This document shows, one piece after another, positions 49,930-60,110 of a stretch of DNA of 64,000 nt. The notes beneath the pieces are model-generated. The model was given only the letters and a program-made list of their open reading frames with translations. It was not told the DNA's origin and searched no databases. How positions within the stretch are numbered: the stretch's first letter is position 1; every line of letters starts with the position of its first letter. The stretch covers positions 208,675-272,674 of the forward strand of contig MNCI01033651.1 of the NCBI GenBank assembly GCA_015680685.1, read 5' to 3'. The stretch comes from Gnetum montanum. Lineage: Eukaryota; Streptophyta; Gnetopsida; Gnetales; Gnetaceae. The position numbers and the translations under genes were made by a program.

Positions 49930-50215
49930 AGCATTTGTTTGCTACAATGTTAAATTGGCATAACTCATTCGCTATGACATTAAATTGGCATAGAGGTCCA
50001 CTATGACTATAAACTAGCATAGCTCGTCCTTGGGTTATGACATTAAATGGTCATAACACATCCACTAAGACATTAAACTAACACAGAGCAATCCGCTAGG
50101 ACTATAAGCTAGCATATTATGATCTACCAAGACCTTAAACTAGACACAATGATCCACTAAGACCTTAAACTAGACCCAATGGTCCATTAGGACCTTAAAC
50201 TAGGTTTGCAATCAG
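49930..50215. repeat. Minisatellite after TatD pol
   Basis: About eight units: first CTATGACATTAAATTGGCATA types, then AAGACCTTAAACTAGACCCAATGGTCCA types. It is the reverse-strand equivalent of 12000-12540 in TatC. Confidence 0.8.
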
Positions 50216-51323
50216 TTCTTAATAGCTCTTTCCATCCTTCTACAAGCAAGAAAGTGAGCATACCACAACCCTCCTACATCAAGCAAGTGCACACACTACA
50301 GTTCTAGAATAAAGTAGTTGTAATTTATACAACCTATGTTGCTAATGTGGCCTTTTACATTCTACCATCTATAGTCTATTTGCATTTGTGTATTGTGTGG
50401 TTTTCTTGTCTTCTTGAAGTTGTGTTTGCAGGACAAAGCCCTAGGTGGTTGTGCAAAGGCACATCTCATAGTAGCAGCAAGTCACCACATCACTCTGATG
50501 TGCATGATTGGACTAGCTAAGCCTCTCAAGAGTGCACATCCCTATTATCCTATTATAGCCTACTCACATCTATTCCTACATCCCAATACCCTCTCATTTC
50601 CCACATAGTAAAGATTGAAAACCTTTTTAATGCTCATGTGTTGTGACCACATGGCACCCTCTTCACATCTCACATCAAATGTCAACTTCCCAAGGTGAAC
50701 GTAACATAAGTCATCCCATGGGAAGCCTCTGCCAGCCAGTCAAAGCCCAAGCAGATGTAACATAAGTCATCCTAGGGAGAAAATACCTATCGTATAGAAA
50801 CCATGCAATCTAATCAATGACGAAGCAAAGCCCATCTAGTGACACACAACTCACTTGATGGAAAGCATTTCACTTCCCAACAAGCATTCAGTAACGTGTA
50901 GAGCCCAAAGAAGGTTCACCCTACAAAAAAAGGAGGGGGAACACGTTGCCAAGTAATCCAATAGCAACGTAGTTCCGTAGCCAACCTAGCCTTGAACATA
51001 CACCTTGACTCTCTCATAAGTACTCTAATGAGAGGTCAAAATTTTCAAGACCAAGCCACTCTAGTGCCATGATCACCATCAACCATGATGCCCTCATGTC
51101 ATAACATCCTCTTTGCACCTTATCTCTCCTTTTTATCCCCAACACGTCACCTACGCCTTTTACTCCCATTTCTACCTAACCATCTAGCATGCCTGTATAC
51201 ATAGCACTCTTGAGCATGATGCAGTGACATCTGATCTCACACTAAAAAATGATGTTGGTGCCAAGTCTACTATGATGTTTTTCTATTCTTTGTCAATGTC
51301 TCTCAGGCCACTCCTCTAGATGT
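50216..51323 (+). other. TatD 3' untranslated region, no gene seen
   Basis: Non-coding. It corresponds to the 3' UTR of TatC. It includes repeated phrases such as GTAACATAAGTCATCC (about 50700 and 50758). Confidence 0.6.
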
Positions 51324-51340
51324 CAACAAAGAGGAACCAA
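51324..51340 (+). other. TatD polypurine tract
   Basis: CAACAAAGAGGAACCAA abuts the 3' LTR start TGAAACAC. Confidence 0.9.
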
Positions 51341-53036
51341 TGAAACACTACCAAATCTAGACTATGGCATTCCAACTACAAATTTTAGCTAAGTGCTAAA
51401 ACTATGCTCTCCCCCAGATGGGAGTGTAGTCAACCTCTTGTGAAGAGTGTAGTTAGCCTCAAATAGAGAGCGTATTCAGTAGGAAGGCTAGTTTTTGCAA
51501 TTGTTTTTCTAAGTGCTAAGGCTACCCTATCCCCTAGATGGGAGTACAGTCAGCCTCTCATAGAGAGCATAGTCAGCCTTGTGTGGAGACCATAGTCAAC
51601 AAGAAGCAAGTTTTCACAAGTTTTGGCAAGTCCCGGAACTACGCTCTCCCCCAACCTAAAGCATAGTCAGCCTCCAGTGAAGAGCATAGTTAGTAAAAAT
51701 CCATTTTCCCCTTAGATATCACTGGTAGTGGAACTATGGAATCCCAAAATTAATAGTGTAGTTAGCCTCCCATGGAGAGTGTAGTCAATACATGGCCTTT
51801 TTTTTGCAATGCTCTCCCCCAGTCCAGAGCGTAGTTAAGCGTAGTCAACTAGAATAATCTCTAGTGACCTCCACAATGTAGCAATGCCACCCAACTTAGC
51901 TCCAACTCACCTTTGGCAAGCGTAGTTAGCAAAATGCTTCTTTTTGTATCCCCTTTTTGGCCCCAAAGTTGTAACTATGTTCGACCCCACACGAGAGCCT
52001 GGAGAGTGTAGTCCTAGAATGTAGTCTCCAAGTTTCATTTTTTTAGGTACCTTGTAGTCTTCTCGGTGCATACACATGTAGGTGGTAACATAGTCACAAT
52101 CTCACAATCTCATAGAATTCGATAGAGCATAGAAAAGCACAACACCACCAGCCCCATCAATACACCACATGAATAGTGATTATGTTGAGAGTAGTCCCAA
52201 CCATCCCCTCCACCATGTGGCAGTCATCCTACATTTTTCACTAACCCTAAACCTATAAATACCCATGCCCTCAACATTTTTAGGGTTGGAAAATTTGAGG
52301 GTTGGCTCATTTTTAGCATTGGAAAATCTAATGAGAACTTCGTAGAAAACTAAAGACACATTGGTGAACCAATGAAGAGACAAAGTTGTAGACCACCGTA
52401 GATCCTCGCAGCCCAGTAGCACCCTACAGCCAATGGTACATCGTGGTGGCCAACCCAACAAACATAGACACCTTAGTGGAATGCCAATCCTCGCAGCCAA
52501 ACACCCTTAAGACTATGACTACACTATCCATTGTGCTTGTTGTATATCATGTACCTTCTAATCCCTTTTGGTGTTAACTACACTCAACCCCATTTAGGGT
52601 GGTATTCCACTTCTCTCTTTGTTTCTTTGCATTTTTCGCATTTTACTTGTATTTTTCTTTGTTTTACAGCATAGCTACATCCAAAACTATGCTTGAGTGA
52701 TGGTCTACATGCGTTGACACCACACACCTTGCCAAAACTTTTAACTACGCTCACCCCCCTTTGGACACCTGTGACTACGCTTAACACCATCGACACTATT
52801 GACACTATAAAAATCATTAACATTGCAAATACTATCTACACACTCAAAGCCATTTTGCATCAACACTACAACTAACCACGCTACATCCCTATTGCATCTT
52901 ATCAATCCCTATTCGATCAGCCACACCATTCAAGGCACCCCATCTCTACCTCCAGCAAACCCTTGCATGGATTTAGGATTAGGCTATGCACCCATGGACC
53001 TTGGTGTTCTAGCCATCAATGTTTTCAATCATCACA
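51341..53036 (+). repeat. TatD 3' LTR
   Basis: 1,696 bp, TGAAACACTACC to ATCATCACA. It differs from the 5' LTR mainly by transitions and short indels. Confidence 0.95.
52254..52261 (+). promoter_or_regulatory. TATA box of TatD 3' LTR
   Basis: CCTATAAATACCC, the same as at 35250-35257. Confidence 0.7.
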
Positions 53037-53041
53037 GAAGT
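53037..53041. repeat. TatD target-site duplication, right copy (GAAGT)
   Basis: It differs from the left copy GGAGT by one G/A transition, compatible with age. Confidence 0.75.
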
Positions 53042-53230
53042 GACTATGTTGGATTTTCCACAAGATGGATTTGGATTTTTGGATGCATCTATGCTAGCCC
53101 CTAGACTCTAAACGTAGTTTCCAATGATTAAAATTTGTAGGTTTTCAATGTAAACTATGTTGGCTTCAAAGGATCTAGCAACTACTATGAAAATACAGCA
53201 TAAACCCAAATCACCCACAACAATTATGTT

Positions 53231-53257
53231 GGGTGTTGGTTGTTGGGGGGAAGGGGG
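53231..53257 (+). other. G-rich run with G-quadruplex potential
   Basis: Four G runs of 3, 6, 5 and 4 within about 30 bases of the TatB 5' LTR. The equivalent part of the other LTR is outside the window. Confidence 0.4.
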
Positions 53258-54051
53258 CAAGAGGGGACTAAACACCAACATTGGTTTTCAAAGGTTGATG
53301 TTTGCAAGTTTTAAGGTTTAAAATGTGTAAAATTTGGCTTTAGAAAAATGGTTAGAAAAGGTTTAGACTAAGAATTTGGGCAAAGGGACTTCTTTTAGCA
53401 CTAGAAGAACTATTGTACTTGAAAATTCGATCACTAAAAAAACCAAAAACCTTGGGTGTAGAAATAGTTTTTAACCTTGAATCCCAAGGGCCTTCAAGAA
53501 AGAGGATTCAAGGTGCCCTAGATAGACTAGCTAATCATCTGGAGACTTAAAAAATGTAAACCAAGAAAATAAAAGTGTAGAGTTTGATAGAAAATAAACA
53601 TAGAATTAAACTTAGAATAAAATTTGCACTAAAAATGAACTAACAAAATTTATTAAAATAGTAGAAAATGCTTAAAGTGTAGAGTTCAATGAGTATAGAT
53701 TATGTGCTCAAATGCGCAAGAAGCTTTGTTTGAAATGAAGCTTGAAGCCTATTAGAGCTTGAAGGTTGTATTCTGCATTCAAACTTCATAATCAAGTACT
53801 CCCCAACTCCAATCGTCAAGAGCTTCTTACTAGTTTTTGCCTGAATCTATAACTTTTAGGTATAAATGTTGTAAATAATGGTATTTGACTTTTGTGGCAA
53901 TAGGACTACATTGAGATTCTTGGGTGCTTAGGTAGATTCCAATTACTTAAAAAGTCTTGTAAAATGTTGAAATGGGTTTCAGGTGCTGAAGGTTGCTATA
54001 GTGGTATGGTTGCAAAAATGTTCAAAGCCTAATGAAGTGTTCAAGTTTGGC

Positions 54052-54058
54052 TTTTATA
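54052..54058 (-). promoter_or_regulatory. TATA box of TatB 5' LTR
   Basis: On the minus strand GCCTATAAAAGCC, conserved in the 3' LTR. Confidence 0.65.
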
Positions 54059-54354
54059 GGCTTTCAAATTGCTGAATTTAGGCTGCAAATTTCTACCATG
54101 ATTGCTAATAGATTGATTCTATTTGCAGGTGTTGCATGCCATAATTCCTAACATAGTTGACCATTTATGGCAAGTTTTGATACCCAAGGGCCATCAAAAC
54201 CACACTGAATACAAAAAATAGTAAACGAGCTTTTGTGACTACACTGGCTTCACCTTAATTATGCTAACCATAGAGAGATACACTGGCATTGTTGGAATTT
54301 GTTAGGAAATGTGGTGACTATGTTGGGCATTTGAAGATTGCTAGGAATCCATGA

Positions 54355-54485
54355 TGACTACATTAGCCATACTGCAACTATCAAAAATTGTGGTGACTAC
54401 ATTGGCCATACTACAACTATTAAAAATTGTGATGACTATGTTGGCCATACTACAACTATCAAAAATTGTGATGACTATGTTGGCC
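54355..54485. repeat. 39-bp tandem repeat private to the TatB 5' LTR
   Basis: Units start at exactly 54355, 54394 and 54433, with a partial unit at 54472. Each contains TGACTACATTGGCCATAC and TCAAAAATTGTG. The 3' LTR has one full unit (1005) and the partial one (1044). As 39 is a multiple of three, it gives chance repetitive ORFs on both strands. Confidence 0.9.
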
Positions 54486-54830
54486 ATTGCTAGGAAAGTG
54501 GAAATGAAAAACCCACTAACTCCAACACTAGGTGTGTGCAATTCCAGTGTCGTCAAGGCCACAACCACCATAAAACCCATGAAAATGCCAACTTTGGCAA
54601 TCCCCAAGGCATTTTTAGCCTTCCCAAGCCTAAACATAGACATAACATTGCTTTGTCCACTTGGGAAGTTAGGCAATAGCAACTTATGAGGCATTTTTTA
54701 GCCCCAAAAAGCTAAAGTATGAAAGATTGCAGGTCATGGGCCACAAACCTTACATTTACAATAAGATCTTGCCTCAATTTTTGTGGTGAAGGTTACAAGT
54801 TACAACATGCATTTTCTAGGTGGTTTTTCA

Positions 54831-54835
54831 TTCAT
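54831..54835. repeat. Candidate TatB target-site duplication, right copy (TTCAT)
   Basis: First five bases after the TatB LTR. The left copy lies outside the window, so this is unverified. Confidence 0.4.
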
Positions 54836-55805
54836 AAGTGGAGAATTCATTCATAAATACTTCAACATCATTGCTACTTTATTACTAAAAGATGCCAAGC
54901 ACAAGACATTAAAAGGTTGCAAGTGCATTACAAAGCTTAAAGGACATCTTCTAGTATGCAAAAGTTTCCTAAGAACTTATGACTATTATCTTGGTTTGAT
55001 CTTACGTGACTATTCTTATTTGATTGTAATCATTATAACCATCTAGAAAGTTGTAATACTTGTGAACTATAATGATGTTCAACACTTAGCCATAAATAAC
55101 AATGAAATATGATCCTTGAAGGTTTCCATGTTCAACAATCAAAAATCTATGTAGATTCTTTATTGCCCTTCTTTCCTTAGTACAATAATGAGTGGAATTT
55201 CCCACTTACTATCTACAATAGGATAGATGAATCCATCCTTAAGGAGCTTCTTTATCTTCTTTTTAACTACTTTTTTAAGTTTAAAATTCAACCTCCTTTA
55301 TGGTTATCTTTTAACCTTCATGGTAGGGTCTACGTAGATTCTATGCTACCATATGCATGGATTGATACCTATTATTTCATTATGTGACTAAGCAAAGGTT
55401 TTTGGTTATTTGTTCACCACCTTTAGCATTTATAATTACTAGTTTGCCATTTTTCAAGAATACATACTTAAGTGAAGTCGATAATTTCTTTAGTTCATGA
55501 GGCTTCAATTTGCAAATTTTTTAAATCTCTAACTCTTTCTAGTTCATTTCTACATCTTGTTGGTTCTTTGGATTGGAGAGTTGATGTTTGAACTACTCCA
55601 TTTCATCCATTGATTAATGTAAGCACTTGTAAGTACCTCTGCTAGTTTTGTGCATATTATAGAATTTTAACTCTCTTCTAAATCCATCCACTAGATATCA
55701 CCTTACTTTGTCATTATTGTGCATAGGCACCTTTGTACATTTACTAGTTTGACACATGATATGCATGTTGTAATAGTTCTACTTTTGATATCCCACATTT
55801 TTTGT
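54831..55805 (-). pseudogene. pol: AthA reverse transcriptase fragment (Athila-like Ty3/gypsy), truncated by TatB
   Basis: Reading down the minus strand: the protease-RT linker ends LKYVFLKNGKLVIINAKGG (near 55470-55410); then HRIYVDPTMKVKR, RRLNFKLKKVVKKKIKKLLK and DGFIYPIVDSKWEIPLIIV (55370-55160). After frameshifts come YYNFLDGYNDYNQIRI, ETFAY and KMSFKLCNALATF, and finally VEVFMNEFSTYE, where MNE stands in place of the MDD of the catalytic box. The fragment stops at 54831, exactly where the TatB LTR starts, so TatB was inserted here. Many stops. The sequence type is Athila-like and clearly different from the Tat RTs in this window. Confidence 0.85.
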
Positions 55806-55823
55806 GATCTGTATCTATCCAAC

Positions 55824-56761
55824 ATGATTGACTATTATTTCCGATTAGAGAAAAAATGGAATATGCCAATGAAGAGACGTTACAAAGTCAATCTATTACC
55901 ACCAAGATTCACCGATATAGATCCACTAGATCAAATGCATATGAAGAGAAAACCTAAGTTGTTCCAAAAAGAAAAACCTTTAGTCATCAGGGAACAACAA
56001 CCAGAAAAGAAAGCAGAACCAAATCTAGAACTCTCCAGTCTACAGGATACTATTATGGCTTTACAGTCACAGTTATCACAATCCATGAGGAAAACTGAAA
56101 CACTACAATTAGAAATGGAAAAAATTAGGCGAAAAGAGAAAGAAAAAGCCAAAATAGTAGAATTAGATCCAGAAAGCTCTAGTGATGAATCTATTCCAGA
56201 ATCTATACCTACATCCACTAGATCTTCTTTGTTCAAGGAAACTACAGGGGATCCTTCATGTCAGCATAGAGTATTAAAACAAGTAGATAATCAGTATCAC
56301 TGTACAGAATGTGATGCTTTACTTAAAACCTGTAGAATAGAAATGAATAGAGATGCATTACCCTAGAGTACTTTTGCACAACATCAAGAAAGGCTAGCAG
56401 CCCTAGAGAAACCACAAAAGAAACATGAGTTTGTCCAACATCCACTTGAAGGAGAAACGAACCCAACAGAGTATGTTTATACTCTACATACGAAAAAGAC
56501 AGCAAACATCCCTGCTGATGCTATATGCATGCTTAATTGGACAAATACTACGTTAAATGATTTAGTGTATAGTAACAAGACACAAATGAGTGTCTTAGAA
56601 AGTATGTACGCTATGAATAATAATACAGATTTAAATACAGGATTATTATATAGGAAGTTAGAAAGAATGGTTGGGTCCGTAGAACCAAAATCGCCAAAGC
56701 CAACTGCTCCTCCAATTCCTTCATCAGCCTCAGATCTTTCGTTAGTCTTTCCTTCATCTCC
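55824..56761 (+). pseudogene. Viral coiled-coil / Cys-His protein fragment, left arm
   Basis: The homologous part starts at MIDYYFRLEKKW (55824) and runs to the fold-back centre. One in-frame stop (TAG, 56364-56366) interrupts it; the right arm has Glu there. After a basic N-terminal part, a coiled-coil-like stretch (about residues 60-120 of the fragment) has regular Leu spacing (LQSQLSQSMRKTETLQLEME). A Ser/Glu-rich acidic segment follows. Then come two pairs of Cys/His (CQH...CTECDALLKTC) that could bind zinc. The C-terminal part is Pro/Ser-rich. Virion-associated or capsid-region roles are possible. The family is not assigned. Confidence 0.6.
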
Positions 56762-56780
56762 TTCATTAGTTTTAGTAGGA
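56762..56780. other. Spacer at centre of the viral inverted repeat
   Basis: Nineteen unpaired bases between the arms, which meet as CATCTC / GAGATG. Frames crossing this point on either strand (for example 56529-57065 plus) are fold-back artefacts, not proteins. Confidence 0.8.
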
Positions 56781-57830
56781 GGAGATGAAGGAAAGACTAA
56801 CAAAAGATCTGAGGCTGATGAAGGAATTGGAGGAGCAGCTGGCTTTGGCGATTTTGGTTCTACGGACCCAGCCATTCTTTCTAACTTCCTATATAATAAT
56901 CCTATATTTAAATCTGTATTAGCATTCATAGCGTACATACTCTCTAAGACACTCATTTGTGTCTTGTTACTATACACTAAATCATTTAACGTAGTATTTG
57001 TCCAATTAAGCATGCATATAGCATCAGCAGGGATGTCTGTTATCTTTTTCGTATGTAGAGTATAAACATACTCTGTTGAGTTCGTTTCTCCTTCAGGTGG
57101 ATGTTGGACAAACTCATGTTTCTTTTGTGGTTTTTCTAGAGCTGCTAACCTTTCTTGATGTTGTGTGAAAGTACTTTCTGGTAATGCACCTCTATTCATT
57201 TCTATTTTACAAGTTTTAAGTAAAGCATCACATTTTGTACAGTGATACTGATTATCTACTTCTTTTAATACTCTATGCTGACACGAAGGATCCCCTATAG
57301 TTTCTTTGAACAAAGAAGATCTAGTGCATGTAGGTATAGATTCTGAAACAGATTCATCACTAGATCTTTCTGGATCTAATTCTACTATTTTGGCTTTTTC
57401 TTTCTCTTTTCACCTAATTTTTTCCATTTCTAATTGTAGCGTTTCAGTTTTCCTCATGGATTGTAATAACTGTGACTGTAAAGCCATAATAGTATCCTGT
57501 AGACTGGAGAGTTCTAGATTTGGTTCTGGTTTCTTTTCTGGTTGTTGTTCCTTGATGACTAAAGATTTTTCTTTTTGGAACAACTTAGGTTTTCTCTTCG
57601 TCTGCATTTGATCTAGTGGATCTATATTGGTGAATCTTGGTGGTAATAGATTGACTTTATAACATCTCTTCGTTGGCATATTCCATTTTTTCTCTAATCG
57701 AAAATAATAGTCAATCATATTGGATAGATCAGGGTATTGGTGATGGATAGGTAAATCCTCTGTATCTATCTCTACATCATATTCAATATCTAATGATCCA
57801 ACTTGGATTTTCTGTTGGTTGAATGGATAC
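56781..57830 (-). pseudogene. Viral coiled-coil / Cys-His protein fragment, right arm
   Basis: Minus-strand copy of the left arm that extends further upstream: before MIDYYF it has IQVGSLDIEYDVEIDTEDLP and YPFNQQ up to the N gap. One in-frame TGA (57409-57407) replaces the CGA arginine codon seen in the left arm, a CpG-to-TpG change. The arms differ at scattered sites, so they are not an exact duplicate. The two arms carry different single stops. Confidence 0.6.
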
Positions 57831-57831
57831 A

Positions 57832-58010
57832 NNNNNNNNNNNNNNNNNNNNNNNNNNNNNNNNNNNNNNNNNNNNNNNNNNNNNNNNNNNNNNNNNNNNN
57901 NNNNNNNNNNNNNNNNNNNNNNNNNNNNNNNNNNNNNNNNNNNNNNNNNNNNNNNNNNNNNNNNNNNNNNNNNNNNNNNNNNNNNNNNNNNNNNNNNNNN
58001 NNNNNNNNNN
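57832..58010. other. Assembly gap (179 N)
   Basis: All bases are N. Translated frames across it are meaningless. It separates the minus-strand coiled-coil fragment from the plus-strand movement-protein-like ORF. A single N is also at 58617 before a run of C. Confidence 1.
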
Positions 58011-58045
58011 GGTGTTAACAATCCCAAGCAACACAACCTTCAGCA

Positions 58046-58614
58046 ATGGCAGATCCCTCGCAAATGATGGGTAACTCTTACTTCCGAAGAGTCTCTGAAT
58101 ATTGTTCTACATCTAAAGGTAGTAGTCCTTTACCAGTCCCTAAGCGTCATGAAATATATTCGTCGTCTTATTTAAATGTTATAGAGTCATGGAAAGAAAT
58201 GTATTTATCTGAGTGTGATTTAGAAATATCAGGTAGTGGTCTTCGTCTAGTAGCCTTGTCTTTCTTTATTGAACCAGAAGTAGAAACGTGGATAAAAAGA
58301 GGTTTCCATTACATCCATCTAGCCGAGTTAGCTGTAGTAATCCATCCACATTTCAATTATCGTTTACAAGCTCCTTATTGGATTGCCGTTATAGATAGAA
58401 GATTTAAGACATTCGAAGAAGCCATCATCACACAGGAAAAAGGAACCTTAGCTTCTGATGCAGTGATCGTTAGAATTCTGAATTTCACATTATCCTTACA
58501 CGATCCTCATCTATACAAATCACTTATGATTATTGTTTATCTGCCTGTTGATATGCTTCCCAAATCTATTTACGCTACTATTTCTACTAGGTTAATATTT
58601 AAGGTTTTTAGCAG
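58046..58614 (+). pseudogene. Movement-protein-like ORF (30K superfamily type), 3' truncated
   Basis: About 190 codons open from ATG (58046), starting MADPSQMMGNSYFRR. The central part has the 30K-type pattern: a hydrophobic strand block (SGLRLVALSFF), then FHYIHLAELAVVIHPHF, YWIAVIDRRF with the expected D-x-R, and IVRILNFTLSLHDP. Such proteins enlarge plasmodesmata to let virus spread between cells. In caulimovirids the gene lies at the 5' end of the genome, in keeping with the short N-terminal region seen. The frame runs into a poly-C tract with an N, so the end is lost. Similarity is judged by eye. Confidence 0.55.
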
Positions 58615-58677
58615 TANCCCCCCCCCAGGAGAAAAAAAGATGTGATAGCGGATGGATCTAACACAGGTGAAAGGATG

Positions 58678-58908
58678 TGATAGCGTACATACTCTCTAAG
58701 ACACTCATTTGTGTCTTGTTACTATACACTAAATCATTCAACGTAGTATTTGTCCAATTAAGCATGCATATAGCATCAGCAGGGATGTCTGTTGTCTTTT
58801 TCGTATGTAGAGTATAAACATACTCTGTTGGGTTTGTTTCTCCTTTAGGTGGATGTTGGACAAACTCATGTTTCTTTTGTGGTTTTTCTAGAGCTGCTAA
58901 CCTTTCTT
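58678..58908 (-). repeat. Third, partial copy of the viral coiled-coil region
   Basis: It matches 56928-57155 in the same orientation (GATAGCGTACATACTCTC to GAGCTGCTAACCTTTCTT), with few differences. It abuts AthA protease sequence at 58909, giving the right border of the viral block. Confidence 0.85.
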
Positions 58909-59110
58909 CTACTATTCCTAATATAATAGTAATGGATTAGTGCACAAGCTCCAACCTAATGTTACATTTCTTCAGTGATGGTAAGTTTCATGCTTTGTAC
59001 ATTTCTTGAGAGGTCATATTAACTTTAGAACTTGAGTATAATAGAGCTTTATTCAATGCCTTCCCTATGATTTAAAAATAAATTAAAGGACTTCCTAGAT
59101 TAGCTCCTTT
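58909..59110 (-). pseudogene. pr: AthA protease fragment
   Basis: On the minus strand: PIKGANLGSPLIYF, then KALNKALLYSSSKVN, where the retroviral-type D-S-G core has become Y-S-S, then MTSQEMYKA, NLPSLKKCNIRLELVH and ITIILGIV. It fits the Athila-type protease pattern. The continuation toward RT is cut by the viral block and resumes at 55805. Confidence 0.65.
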
Positions 59111-60110
59111 TATTGGAATATGTTCTACCTTTATCTAGTTTGTAATAGCATGAGTGAGCATGACAGTTTATATATTTGAAGCACTTTAATCTAAAGATTA
59201 CTTAGATGTCATTTGGAAGGTTGTTTGTGTGGAATCCACAACCACATATGCTTGCAAAGGCTTGGGTGGCTTGGCTACCCTAAAAGACAAGTGTTTCTAA
59301 GGCTTACACTTAGGACCACTTAAGTTATCATTTATATATAAAATCGCTACTCTTATGACATTCAGTTGTTGAGGTTTTGAAGGAATTTCTCCTTGCACTA
59401 GCAAAGTAGATGGCAAAGGATTCAAGATGTAAGATTAATAGTGTTGTGAAGGAAGAGAAGTATAAGTAAAATGATATTCAACACATGAAGTGGCAGGCCT
59501 ATAGTATTCTTAAGGATAATAATAGTAAGTAGGAACATAAGTGGTAGAGCCACTGGAAGATACAAGTTATTATACATAATACTGCTATGGATTAGGTTAC
59601 CTATAGGAATATTATTGCCTTGGTGGTGACATCCTCCCACAACTATGGATTTTGCCACTACTAGTAATACTCTTGAGGTTAAGATGGATCCCTATTTGGA
59701 TAACAATATTATTGGTGATAGGACTACTTGTTTCCTAGAGAATAAGATAATCTTCTTGGTGACTACCTTTTGATGAATTTTTAATTTAATACATAAATCG
59801 AAGACTTCTAAAGATCTGACAAGACTAGGCAATAACCCTTTGGATATTTTTATTAGCAAATGTCAAAAACATGATTATCAAATTCAGAGTCTACAATCTC
59901 CTCAACTACAGTTTCTTTTCCTTTGTGTTAATAATAGTTCTTTCTTATATCTTTCTTCTTTTTTTGCTTTTTATCATTAGTTCTTCATTGATCTGCTTTT
60001 TCCTCCATGATCTTAAATGCTATTTGAAATTTTTTATCTATGGAGTTCCATATCTTAACAACCTTAGCTAAAATTTTAGTAATAAATTTTTGGATTAGTA
60101 AGTTCTTTCT
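59111..60110 (-). other. AthA gag-protease linker, degenerate
   Basis: No intact frame. The minus strand has Tyr/Pro-rich fragments (YYYP-like) typical of the linker of such polyproteins, and a CFKYINCHAHSC segment near 59170-59200 that may be a decayed zinc knuckle. Confidence 0.4.

Larger units (their letters stand above)
34349..53036 (+). mobile_element. TatD: complete but decayed Tat-type LTR retrotransposon
   Basis: 18.7 kb, plus strand, with LTRs at 34349-36022 and 51341-53036, PBS-like site, PPT and all gag-pol domains in the order gag, PR, RT, RH, second RH, IN. A 6.28-kb putative intron with canonical GT and AG splits PR from RT and contains a minus-strand multi-exon gene. It is closely related to TatC in architecture, PPT, PBS and TATA, but the LTRs are diverged. 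It was inserted in TatB. Confidence 0.95.
1..54830 (-). mobile_element. TatB: nested, non-autonomous Tat-type Ty3/gypsy element (left end outside window)
   Basis: Direct repeats at 1-1395 and 53390-54830 are the two LTRs of one minus-strand element. The left LTR is followed inward by a purine-rich PPT on the minus strand, and gag-protease lies on the minus strand at 30200-33733. Its own sequence is split by two younger insertions, TatC (8841-27108) and TatD (34349-53036). Gag, protease and the opposite-strand gene are recognisable, but no RT, RNase H or integrase is seen anywhere between 1396 and 8474, where tandem repeats stand instead. The right end abuts an Athila-like RT fragment exactly at the LTR end. 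The left TSD cannot be checked because the left LTR is cut by the window edge. Confidence 0.85.
53042..54830 (-). repeat. TatB 5' LTR, outer part (right of TatD)
   Basis: 53390-54830 aligns with 1-1395. On the minus strand the LTR starts TGAAAAACCACC at 54830. It carries a TATA motif (54052-54058), a G-rich run (53231-53257) and a 39-bp tandem repeat (54355-54485). Confidence 0.88.
55806..58908. other. Endogenous caulimovirid-like block, rearranged
   Basis: A sharply bounded, less decayed segment between the AthA protease (58909 on) and RT linker (up to 55805). It holds an inverted repeat (55812-56761 and 56781-57724), an N gap, a movement-protein-like ORF and a third partial copy (58678-58908). 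Endogenous pararetroviruses commonly sit in plant genomes as rearranged, inverted fragments. RT was not seen in this block. Assignment to Caulimoviridae rests on the movement-protein-like ORF and is moderate. Stops, truncations and the missing RT indicate a non-functional relic. Confidence 0.6.

Noticed and set aside
54341-54694. Facing ORFs of 117 and 112 codons with repeating peptides
   Set aside because: They arise from the 39-bp tandem repeat in an LTR; 39 is divisible by three, so all frames stay open.
56529-57065. 178-codon plus ORF and the facing 278-codon minus ORF across the viral palindrome centre
   Set aside because: Both read through the fold-back centre, so their second halves are the reverse complement of the true frame. 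They are artefacts of the inverted repeat.
57783-58074. Several ORFs spanning the N gap
   Set aside because: They consist mostly of unknown residues and cannot be supported.
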